23,370 nt of DNA. It comes from JAXGYX01 sp964487355. GTDB lineage: Bacteria > Bacillota > Clostridia > Saccharofermentanales > Fastidiosipilaceae. Both the position numbers and the translations under genes were made by a program. The notes beneath the pieces are model-generated. The model worked only from the letters and a program-made list of their open reading frames with translations, was not told where the DNA came from and ran no database searches. The stretch is taken from assembly GCA_964487355.1 (NCBI GenBank), contig CAZAPS010000023.1, forward strand, positions 1-23,370. Direction: 5' to 3'. Below are positions 1 through 6,828 of the stretch, piece after piece. Position 1 is the stretch's first letter, and each line of letters starts with the position of its first letter.

Positions 1-277
1 CAGCGAACCGTTGCCCAAATGTGCCACCATTGATTATCAATAATTTATCATTTTTATTAAAAATCGAGACGACGGTGGATTCCATCGCTCCCGATCCGGA
101 TGCCGTCAACAGCACCGCCCGTGCGTTTGGGGGCGCGTCGATCAACTCCAGTATGTTTCGTTCCAACTCAAACATAAATTGTGAAAAATCAGGCGTTCGA
201 AAGTATGGCAGAGTGACGTTCCCGAGCTCTCTGGTTCGCGGATCCATCTCAACCGGACCGACTGTGAATAGCTTCAT
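1..277 (-). CDS. Class V aminotransferase (PLP-dependent), 5' part only
   Basis: Partial gene: the first 92 codons are present and the rest lies beyond the left edge. The protein begins MKLFTVGPVEMDPRTRELGN and continues with a TASGSGAMESTV stretch and LIINGGTFGQRF. This pattern is typical of fold-type I, class V aminotransferases of the alanine-glyoxylate / 2-aminoethylphosphonate-pyruvate type: a TxGPxxM opening and a GSGxxAMES-like phosphate-binding loop. These enzymes move an amino group between an amino donor and a 2-oxo acid using pyridoxal phosphate. The Schiff-base lysine would lie outside the window, so the substrate cannot be judged. The ATG at 275-277 is preceded by AAAGGAGG about six bases upstream and by a promoter at 307-336. 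It is transcribed divergently from murC. Confidence 0.8.
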   Translation of the reverse strand, partial: MKLFTVGPVEMDPRTRELGNVTLPYFRTPDFSQFMFELERNILELIDAPPNARAVLLTASGSGAMESTVVSIFNKNDKLLIINGGTFGQRFA

Positions 278-306
278 GTCCGCCTCCTTTAAATACAGCT
301 CGTAGT

Positions 307-336
307 ATTATATCAGTGAACGGAACCGCCATACAA
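307..336 (-). promoter_or_regulatory. Sigma-70-type promoter of the class V aminotransferase
   Basis: On the minus strand, a TTGTAT -35 (331-336) and a perfect TATAAT -10 (307-312) are separated by 18 bases. The predicted start is about 20 bases upstream of the aminotransferase ribosome-binding site. Its -35 lies only five bases from the -35 of the divergent murC promoter. Confidence 0.6.
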
Positions 337-341
337 GGACG

Positions 342-370
342 TTGGAATTTGGTTCGAACTGATTTATCAT
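342..370 (+). promoter_or_regulatory. Sigma-70-type promoter of murC
   Basis: TTGGAA -35 (342-347), 17-base spacer, TATCAT -10 (365-370). This implies a leader of about 55 bases before murC. It is arranged back to back with the aminotransferase promoter. Confidence 0.55.
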
Positions 371-431
371 ATGAACAGCAATTCCTTCAGACAGATTTAA
401 ACATAATCAATCTCAAAAATGAGGAGTCAAA

Positions 432-1961
432 ATGGCAGACAAAACACTCACCTCTTTGTCGGAGATCCCCACCGGCTCATTGCTCTATTTCGTTGGTGTC
501 GGCGGCATCAGCATGTGTGGGCTGGCGCAATTCGCATGGCATATGGGCTTTCAGGTGACCGGTTCCGACCGCCAGGCATCCGAACACACCGAATTGTTGA
601 GCGATATGGGGATTCAGGTCTTCATTGGGCACGACGCCACGCGCGTCGACGCGCTCAAACCATTCGCGCTGATCCACACAGCGGCGGTCCACAAGGATAA
701 CCCTGAATGGCGAAGAGCCATCGAACTGGGTATTCCGGTTATGGAGCGTTCTGTTTTCCTGGGACTCATCACCCGGGACTTCGAACGAGTCATCAACATC
801 GCGGGCACACATGGCAAGACCACAACGACCGCGATGTGTTCCTCAATATTATTGGCGGCGGGCGCCGATCCGACCATTCATCTGGGCGCGGCGCTGAAAG
901 CTCTCGATTCCAACACGGTGCGCTTGGGCGCGCCACGCGGGTTATTGGTTTCAGAAGCTTGCGAATACAGCAACAGCTATCATGAATTCACCTCCACCAC
1001 CGCGACCATCCTAAATATTGATATCGACCACATGGATTTTTTCCGCGACCTGGACGATCTGCTGGACTCGTTCGCGAAATTCACCGACAAGATCGTCGAA
1101 GGCGGAACACTTGTGTTGCCTCACTGGGGGCGATATATGCCTGATCTGCTCTCAAGAATCATCAAACGCCGCGCGGACATGGCTCAAACCATGGTCAACA
1201 TTGTCACATTCGGCGCGCGCCGCGTCCCTCTTCCACACGATCATACCTTCGAAATTGAATCGGATCCTCACCCCGGAGTCGCCGACTATCTGGCTCAGCC
1301 TCCCACATATAATTATCGAAATTTACATTATACAGACGGGTTACCCGGCTTTGATTTTTATAAAGGCGATTCATTCCTCGCGCATATCGATTTGCCAATT
1401 CCGGGAGAGCACAATGTTGAAAACGCCGTCGCCGCGATGGTCTGTTCGCTTAGAAACGGCGCTGACATTGCCTCCTGTCAAACCGCTCTGCGCGACTTCA
1501 CCGGAGCGGAAGGGCGATTCACGATTAAAGGGACATTCAACGGCGCGCTGGTGGTCGGTGACTACGCCCACCATCCCTCCTCCACCGTCGCGACCTTGAG
1601 GGCGGCCCGCGAGCTCCCCCACAATCATATTTGGATCGTGTATCAGCCGCTGACCTACGCAAGAGTCAAACAATTCTTTGACGCCTATATTGAAGCGCTG
1701 CTGCCCTGTGAACATACGATCTTTTATGAAATCTATAGTGATCGGGAGGACGACGATCTCGGCATGAGCTCGAAACTGCTGTGTGACGTCATCAACGACA
1801 AAGGCGGTAGCGCGGAGTTCGCGGCTACCTATGACGACATCGTGCTCGCCTTGCGCGAAATCACGGGTCCGGATGACATCATCTTGTTTTTGGGGCCCGA
1901 GCAGGTTCGTTCGTTCGCCGACAAGCTGGTGCGGGAGGAAGGTGGCAAGCTCAGCGAATGA
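432..1961 (+). CDS. murC: UDP-N-acetylmuramate--L-alanine ligase MurC
   Basis: Cytoplasmic ATP-dependent ligase that adds L-alanine to UDP-MurNAc, the first amino acid of the peptidoglycan stem peptide. At 509 residues it is somewhat longer than the usual ~460. Visible Mur-ligase signatures: GVGGISMCGLA (residues 22-32, UDP-substrate Rossmann loop), GTHGKTTT P-loop (125-132), EACEYSNSYHEF (175-186), NIDIDHMDFF (195-204), GEHNVENAVAA near 325, and DYAHHPSS (from 377) in the C-terminal domain. The ATG at 432 follows a GAGGAG ribosome-binding site. The N-terminal glycine loop and the Gram-positive setting favour MurC over the recycling ligase Mpl. Extra length in the central region, roughly residues 240-320, accounts for the size. 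It is a single gene running convergently into niaR. Confidence 0.93.
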   Translation: MADKTLTSLSEIPTGSLLYFVGVGGISMCGLAQFAWHMGFQVTGSDRQASEHTELLSDMGIQVFIGHDATRVDALKPFALIHTAAVHKDNPEWRRAIELGIPVMERSVFLGLITRDFERVINIAGTHGKTTTTAMCSSILLAAGADPTIHLGAALKALDSNTVRLGAPRGLLVSEACEYSNSYHEFTSTTATILNIDIDHMDFFRDLDDLLDSFAKFTDKIVEGGTLVLPHWGRYMPDLLSRIIKRRADMAQTMVNIVTFGARRVPLPHDHTFEIESDPHPGVADYLAQPPTYNYRNLHYTDGLPGFDFYKGDSFLAHIDLPIPGEHNVENAVAAMVCSLRNGADIASCQTALRDFTGAEGRFTIKGTFNGALVVGDYAHHPSSTVATLRAARELPHNHIWIVYQPLTYARVKQFFDAYIEALLPCEHTIFYEIYSDREDDDLGMSSKLLCDVINDKGGSAEFAATYDDIVLALREITGPDDIILFLGPEQVRSFADKLVREEGGKLSE

Positions 1962-1996
1962 CGACAGCGAGGTGACGCGACTTGCCGCCGGCGAGC

Positions 1997-2521
1997 TCAA
2001 TCGCAGAGTATGCCGATTTGCCGCAACGCTTTTTCTATCTGGTCCAGAATTTCTTCTGTCTTCGCCTCCACTGTATGCATATGGACGCCTCCAGTGGCGG
2101 CGGACAGCATCCCGGAGGCTTCTCCTGAAAGTTTCTCCATGACCCGGTGCACCTCATCCTCATTCGAAATATGAAGCATTCCTGTGATCTCACCATATAA
2201 GGGGTGCTCGATGACGATATCGATGATTCGACCGTTTAGGCGGACAATCTCCAACATTTCCACCAAGGCCGTCTCCGGCGTGTTGTGCCTGCAGACAAAC
2301 ACCCGGTATGGCATATTGCGAACCGATGTTCGGATCATCAGATATCCACTGGGCGTCGCCACGATCGGCTCGCCTTCGGCGCGTAAAATCGCCATGTCCT
2401 GCACGATGACCTGCCGTGTCACATCGAAGCGTTCGGCCAACTCGCCACCGGTCAACGGTCCGGTCGCCAACGTCATCAACCGACGAATTTCCCGACGGCG
2501 TTTATTCATTGGTTTTAACAT
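1997..2521 (-). CDS. niaR: NiaR-type transcriptional repressor of NAD biosynthesis (HTH + 3H domain)
   Basis: 174 residues from the chosen ATG. An N-terminal winged helix-turn-helix carries GGELAERFDVTRQVIVQDMA (about 25-44). It is followed by a 3H domain with H79, the EHPLYGEITG segment (H106) and GGVHMHT (H147, H149), the histidine pattern of this family. Known members bind nicotinic acid and repress NAD synthesis and niacin uptake genes. The start is uncertain. ATG 2521 has AAAGGAAG ten bases upstream, while a TTG at 2542 has GGAG eight bases upstream and would add seven residues. A TAAAAT hexamer at 2561-2566 could be a -10 but lacks a good -35. It lies 65 bases downstream of azlD on the same strand, so it may be the last gene of an azlC-azlD-niaR unit. 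Confidence 0.87.
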   Translation of the reverse strand: MLKPMNKRRREIRRLMTLATGPLTGGELAERFDVTRQVIVQDMAILRAEGEPIVATPSGYLMIRTSVRNMPYRVFVCRHNTPETALVEMLEIVRLNGRIIDIVIEHPLYGEITGMLHISNEDEVHRVMEKLSGEASGMLSAATGGVHMHTVEAKTEEILDQIEKALRQIGILCD

Positions 2522-2586
2522 CTCAAAGCCACTTCCTTTCAAGCGTTTTGCTCCGTTCAGATTTTATCCTTAAATCAGGTTTCTCT

Positions 2587-2895
2587 TTAGATCGTCGCGA
2601 TCAGTTCAACCAGCCAAACCGTCGCTGAGCCGACGATCGCCACGGCGATCATCGGTCGATCAAACCAGGCCATCAGCAGAGCGGCCACTGTGCCCGCGAC
2701 GGCTGAGCCGACAAAGGCGGTGCTGGTGAAGATCGCCGGGACTGTCATCGCGGTCAGCACCGCATATGGCAGGTAATGCAAAAATGAACGAATCCGGCGA
2801 TTATTGAACGGCTTTTTAAATAATAACAAAGGTAGCAGCTTAGGTAGATAGGTCATCGCCGTCATGATCAAAATCGAGATTAACAAGTAATCCAT
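2587..2895 (-). CDS. azlD: AzlD-family small subunit of a branched-chain amino acid exporter
   Basis: 102-residue integral membrane protein starting MDYLLISILIMTAMTYLPKL, with about three to four hydrophobic helices and the TYLPKLLPLLLF pattern typical of AzlD. In known cases AzlC (large) and AzlD (small) together export branched-chain amino acids or analogues; the substrate here is not shown. The open frame extends upstream into azlC, but the ATG at 2895 fits the family length, lies one base after the azlC stop, and has AGAAGGA just ahead of it inside the azlC end. The pair is therefore translationally coupled. niaR follows. Confidence 0.85.
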   Translation of the reverse strand: MDYLLISILIMTAMTYLPKLLPLLLFKKPFNNRRIRSFLHYLPYAVLTAMTVPAIFTSTAFVGSAVAGTVAALLMAWFDRPMIAVAIVGSATVWLVELIATI

Positions 2896-2896
2896 T

Positions 2897-3670
2897 TCAT
2901 CCTTCTTTCCGCTCTTTGGAAGTCGCGCGCTCGGCGACCATTTCGCTGATTCCATCAGCTTGGATCGGCCGCTCAAAACTGGGCAAAGGAGCGAATGACG
3001 CGCCAAAACCTGACGCGATCACAGTGCAGATAATGATTTTCCAACCAAGCTGCATGGTTTTTAAGACCGGCACATAGGTGAATATCAAACTCAAGACAGC
3101 GGCCATGGCGCTCACGGTCGCCACCGCCCGATCGCGCCGAATCACAGGAAGGACAATCGCGATGAACATGGTGTACAACGCGATACCCAGCGCCGAGGAA
3201 ATTGAGGGTGGAAGAATCTCACCTAAATACGCCCCGACCAAAGTTCCCGTTGTCCAGCCGACAATCGGTAACACCATCAATGTGAGGTAAAATTTAAAGT
3301 TGACTGTTTGACGCGTCAGCCCGACCGCGAAAATCTCATCGGTGACTCCTTGGGCGATGAGCAGACGTTTCCAGACCGGAAGATTGGGCTCCAATTTTTG
3401 TGAAAGAGACATGGACATCAAAAAATAGCGCAGATTGATCAGCAACACAGTCAGAGCGAGTTCCAAATAGGACGCGCCGCGCAGCATCAGATTTACGCCG
3501 GCGAACTGACCGGTGGACGACAGGTTGGTAAAAGAGATCATTCCGGCCACAAGTGGTGAAATACCATTTTCGGTGGTGAAGATCCCAAACGCGAAAGCGA
3601 CCGCGAAATACCCCAGTCCGATCGCCAATCCTTCTTTGAGGCCGTTCGATTTGCGCAAATTCATCTCCAT
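2897..3670 (-). CDS. azlC: AzlC-family large subunit of a branched-chain amino acid exporter
   Basis: 257-residue multi-pass membrane protein. The N-terminal half has the family's GLAIGLGYFAVAFAFGI helix and the SPLVAGMISFTNLSSTGQFA segment. Then come INLRYFLMSMSL and the TDEIFAV motif, which are hallmark AzlC positions. It partners AzlD, whose gene starts one base after this stop. Two in-frame ATGs (3670 and 3664) compete and neither has a clear ribosome-binding site; I kept the first. A good promoter lies at 3707-3734. The final ~25 residues are charged and look cytoplasmic. Confidence 0.87.
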   Translation of the reverse strand: MEMNLRKSNGLKEGLAIGLGYFAVAFAFGIFTTENGISPLVAGMISFTNLSSTGQFAGVNLMLRGASYLELALTVLLINLRYFLMSMSLSQKLEPNLPVWKRLLIAQGVTDEIFAVGLTRQTVNFKFYLTLMVLPIVGWTTGTLVGAYLGEILPPSISSALGIALYTMFIAIVLPVIRRDRAVATVSAMAAVLSLIFTYVPVLKTMQLGWKIIICTVIASGFGASFAPLPSFERPIQADGISEMVAERATSKERKEG

Positions 3671-3706
3671 CTAAATATAATTCAAAGCTGATTTGACCGT
3701 CTGATC

Positions 3707-3734
3707 AGTATACAACCACCGAAAAAAGATTCAA
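3707..3734 (-). promoter_or_regulatory. Sigma-70-type promoter of azlC-azlD
   Basis: On the minus strand, TTGAAT -35 (3729-3734), 16-base spacer, TATACT -10 (3707-3712). This gives a leader of about 30 bases before azlC and could drive azlC, azlD and possibly niaR. Confidence 0.5.
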
Positions 3735-3802
3735 CACTGTCCGCGGCGAACTGCGAAGTCCTCGCCTCAACCATTGCCCTCGGTCAAAAGTCGCGTCAGC
3801 GG

Positions 3803-5656
3803 TCAATTGTCCAATATCCCGGCCATTCGGAGAAGGTAGCGCGCGTTGGTGGTTTTGCAACGTCCTTCTTTCATCAGATAATCGAACCGGATTTGGTCGT
3901 CCACATAATGTTCACTGAAATGGAAGTTTTGGGCTTTGACCTCCGGGTCATCTTCGAGCGCGCACAATTCAAAGTCATGGGTCGAAACCAACGCCATCGA
4001 CCATGGACGCTTCAAATGCCTCAAGGTCGCCTCCGCTCCAACAATACGGTCAGCAGAGTTAGTTCCCTTGAAGATCTCGTCAATCAGCGCCAACATTGGA
4101 CGCTGTCCACGTGAATATTCGATCATTTCCCGAATGCGTCTCAGTTCCGCGTAAAAGGTCGACTCTCCCGCTCCGATGTCGTCACTCACGCGCATCGAAG
4201 TGAAAATTCGCATCACTGAAAGTTCACATTGATCCGCCACGACAGGCGCGCCCGCGAACGCCAGCGCCGCGTTAATGCCAACCGTGCGCAGCAAGGTAGT
4301 CTTGCCGGACATGTTGGACCCTGTGACAATGAAGATTCCATCACGAAAATCAAGGGAATTACCGACCGCTTCTTTTTCTTTGATCAGCGGATGTTGTAGA
4401 TTTGCCGCGCTGAACAAAGGCGTGGGCGTGTCGGAAATGGTCGGCCAGCAGGTGGTTTCCCTGACCTGGTCAAGTGTGGCCAGACTAATTCTGACCTCCA
4501 TCTCACCCACACTTCTCAACCACAGGCGCACAGAGGGCCCATAAGTCAGCTTCCAGCTTTCAAACATGCGGGAAATGTGAAAATCCCACATGCAAAATCC
4601 ATTTAGAATCAGCGACAACACTTCGTTGCGGCGCAGCGAAATGGCAAAGCCGATCTTGCGCATGCTTTGCCCGGCGGCGGTCGGAGAACTTTCACCCTGC
4701 AAATCGTTGGACAATCTGCGGTTGAGCGGCTCACGCCAGACTTTGCCGGTCACAAGCTCGACAACTTCGTCCAGAGAGTTTAGTTTTTTGCCTAAATGCC
4801 AGACGGTTTCGAGGGCGTTTTGATTTAAACGACGAAAGATGATATTGAATCCAATCTGCACGGCAAAACCACATGACAAGACCACGATGGGTATCGCTCC
4901 ACCCCAACCTGCGATCAACAAGATCAGCGCGCCCAGTGTCACAGCCGGCAACAAAAAGCTCAAAGCCATCAGCCAAGTCGCGGCGACTTCCTGTGGCCGC
5001 TCGACCAAAGTGACGAACGCTTTATCAGTCGGTTGGTTTTCTTTTTTTTCGAGTGAAAACGCCGCGGCCTGAAATTCGACACAAAATTCACGTTCCTGCG
5101 CGACTTCCCGCACGGCCGCCTGCTCTTCTCTGAGTTCCTGAGGGTCTACGCGGTCAGCCGGCACTTTGAAACGCTCCGCCAGCAATGTCCGCCCGGTGTC
5201 CGAGCCCGCCGCGCATAAGAGTTGAAACAAGGAACCTTTGCCAAACAGATCCAGATCCGAGGCGACGGTATCATCCTTATCCACAAACCATCCACTGCCG
5301 GAGGTGGGTCCAGCGCCATCCGTGGCGAGTTTTTCGATCTCGCCCTCCGCCCTCATAAGATATCGCTTCAAAACCGCCACTGTGCGTTGAGCGCGGTTGA
5401 TTTTTCGTTTCAGCTCGTTATGCCGCGCGACGCAATATATGAAGATCAAAACCATCAGCAGAGAAACAATGTAGAGCGAGCGAAAATCCGAACGCCAGCC
5501 CGCCACCGCGATCAACATCGCCGCGGCCGCGCTCATAGTCCGGCGCCGGGTCCAGCCTGAACTCGCCTTGCCCATGGTTCGCTCGTCCATCTCGGCCTGT
5601 TCAAGCAGGTTTGCGTAGTATTGTGATTTCAAGTCAATCCGCCTTTCGATCCCCAC
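3803..5656 (-). CDS. Membrane-anchored MutS-like ATPase
   Basis: 617 residues. The C-terminal third is a MutS-type ABC ATPase: Walker A TGSNMSGKTT (445-454), the SDDIGAGESTF signature region (491-501), Walker B MLALIDEIFKGTNS (521-534), STHD (558-561) and a KTTNARYLLR tail. Unlike MutS, it lacks the N-terminal mismatch-binding domain; unlike MutS2, it has no C-terminal Smr domain. Instead it has two hydrophobic hairpins, about 41-76 and 227-273, so the ATPase is probably tethered to the inner face of the membrane. Proteins of this layout occur in many Bacillota and are usually labelled only 'MutS-related'; their role is unknown to me. The GTG at 5656 has no clear ribosome-binding site. A TTG at 5632 with AAAGG nine bases upstream is a credible alternative. 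It is divergent from the iolB-like gene. Confidence 0.8.
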   Translation of the reverse strand: MGIERRIDLKSQYYANLLEQAEMDERTMGKASSGWTRRRTMSAAAAMLIAVAGWRSDFRSLYIVSLLMVLIFIYCVARHNELKRKINRAQRTVAVLKRYLMRAEGEIEKLATDGAGPTSGSGWFVDKDDTVASDLDLFGKGSLFQLLCAAGSDTGRTLLAERFKVPADRVDPQELREEQAAVREVAQEREFCVEFQAAAFSLEKKENQPTDKAFVTLVERPQEVAATWLMALSFLLPAVTLGALILLIAGWGGAIPIVVLSCGFAVQIGFNIIFRRLNQNALETVWHLGKKLNSLDEVVELVTGKVWREPLNRRLSNDLQGESSPTAAGQSMRKIGFAISLRRNEVLSLILNGFCMWDFHISRMFESWKLTYGPSVRLWLRSVGEMEVRISLATLDQVRETTCWPTISDTPTPLFSAANLQHPLIKEKEAVGNSLDFRDGIFIVTGSNMSGKTTLLRTVGINAALAFAGAPVVADQCELSVMRIFTSMRVSDDIGAGESTFYAELRRIREMIEYSRGQRPMLALIDEIFKGTNSADRIVGAEATLRHLKRPWSMALVSTHDFELCALEDDPEVKAQNFHFSEHYVDDQIRFDYLMKEGRCKTTNARYLLRMAGILDN

Positions 5657-5679
5657 GCCCTGTGATTGTAGGGGCTAGC

Positions 5680-5708
5680 TTGCAGAAATACCATGATAAT
5701 ATTACTAT
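5680..5708 (+). promoter_or_regulatory. Possible promoter of the iolB-like gene
   Basis: TTGCAG (5680-5685), 17-base spacer, TACTAT (5703-5708), in an AT-rich stretch between the divergent MutS-like and iolB-like genes. The match to consensus is only fair. It would give a leader of about 65 bases. Confidence 0.35.
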
Positions 5709-5780
5709 AAGAATGCTACAAGTATATCAATGTATTTTATGCATCACGGACTGCGAATCAGGAAAAGGGAGGAAACGGAA

Positions 5781-6581
5781 TTGTATATTGATAAGGAACT
5801 AAAACGCGGCTATAACGAATACACAAACGTCGATGTCCGCGACGGCGAAGGAATGCTGATGGACATCGGCGTTTTGATTATGGAAAAAGGCGACACCTAC
5901 ACCTTTAATGATCCAAAAAAAGAAATCTCATGGATACTGACATATGGCAAGGCGATAGCTGAGTTCAACGGCCAGACCGTGGGGATGGACCGACCCGATC
6001 CCTTTGACCACGACCCCTGGTGTCTGCTGATGACCGCAGGCGATACCTGCACATTGACCGCCTTGGCGGACTGCGAGTTTTATGTCCAAGCGGCCTATAA
6101 TGACACCAAATATGAAACCCACCTTTTCACTCCGGAGGAGAACGCCACCAGAACCTGGCGACGCGGCGCGGATGGCGAGCTTAACAACCTGATGAAGCGC
6201 GATGTGCGCACCTGCTATGACTACGAGATCGCTCCTTACTCCAACATGGTACTCGGCGAAGTCGTCAACCTTCCCGGCCGCTGGTCCAGCTACCCGCCAC
6301 ATGGTCATCCACAACCTGAAGTTTATCTTTATCATTTCGAAAAAGAGCAGGGCTTTGGAGCCGGCTGGGTAAATGGTGAGGTGGTCGAACTGCATCACCA
6401 CGGAGCCGCGCTGATCACCGAAGGCACACATGCCCAGGTCATGGCGCCCGGATACGCCTGCTGCTATGTCTGGGGCATCCGTCATTTGCCGGGTGATCCC
6501 TGGGAGAAAACCCGCATCGACGATCCTACCCATGAGTGGCTGTTGGACGATCCTCAGTATTGGGGAAAAGATGACGATTGA
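5781..6581 (+). CDS. iolB: IolB/KduI-family isomerase (5-deoxy-glucuronate isomerase-like)
   Basis: 266 residues from the TTG at 5781. This start has AAAGGGAGG eight bases upstream and gives the usual family length; an upstream ATG at 5730 would add 17 residues but has no ribosome-binding site. The protein is a bicupin of the KduI/IolB family. The WSSYPPHGHPQPEVYLY segment carries the metal ligands H174, H176 and E180, and EGTHAQVMAPGY supplies H217. IolB converts 5-deoxy-glucuronate to 5-dehydro-2-deoxygluconate in inositol breakdown. No other inositol gene is in the window, so the exact substrate is inferred from family only. The loop between HxH and E is shorter than in classical IolB. A terminator follows at 6661-6696. 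Confidence 0.8.
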   Translation: MYIDKELKRGYNEYTNVDVRDGEGMLMDIGVLIMEKGDTYTFNDPKKEISWILTYGKAIAEFNGQTVGMDRPDPFDHDPWCLLMTAGDTCTLTALADCEFYVQAAYNDTKYETHLFTPEENATRTWRRGADGELNNLMKRDVRTCYDYEIAPYSNMVLGEVVNLPGRWSSYPPHGHPQPEVYLYHFEKEQGFGAGWVNGEVVELHHHGAALITEGTHAQVMAPGYACCYVWGIRHLPGDPWEKTRIDDPTHEWLLDDPQYWGKDDD

Positions 6582-6660
6582 TTGAGTCGTCATATACGTT
6601 GCGCGATCCCATGAATGGATGGATTCAAGTCCCCGGTATTGGATAGATCAGACAATGACA

Positions 6661-6696
6661 AAACGAGTTCGGTGTTTCGCCGGACTCGTTTTTAAT
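6661..6696 (+). terminator. Rho-independent terminator after the iolB-like gene
   Basis: A 10-bp stem, ACGAGTTCGG (6663-6672) with CCGGACTCGT (6680-6689), has one G-U pair and a seven-base loop. It is followed by a T-run (6689-6693) and TTT. The rest of 6582-6828 shows no gene. A TAAAAT at 6769-6774 could serve the next gene, but its -35 is poor. Confidence 0.85.
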
Positions 6697-6828
6697 TTCA
6701 CCTGTGCCCATGAGGTGGTTGGACCGGCCAACATCGCCCTCTCTCTGGTGACCTGCGCTGTTTTTCAGTAAAATAGAATTTAACACCTTACTATTTACGA
6801 GATAAACCGGAAATTCATCGAGGTTTCA

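Noticed and set aside
432..1961. murC as the recycling ligase Mpl
   Set aside because: Mpl occurs in Gram-negative bacteria, while the setting is Gram-positive and the N-terminal loop fits MurC.
1371..2000. Long minus-strand open frame opposite murC
   Set aside because: It overlaps the motif-bearing part of murC, shows no recognisable domain, and has no convincing ribosome-binding site.
5657..5670. TACAAT hexamer as -10 of the MutS-like gene, which would make it leaderless
   Set aside because: No acceptable -35 at the right distance, and the gene start itself is uncertain between GTG 5656 and TTG 5632.
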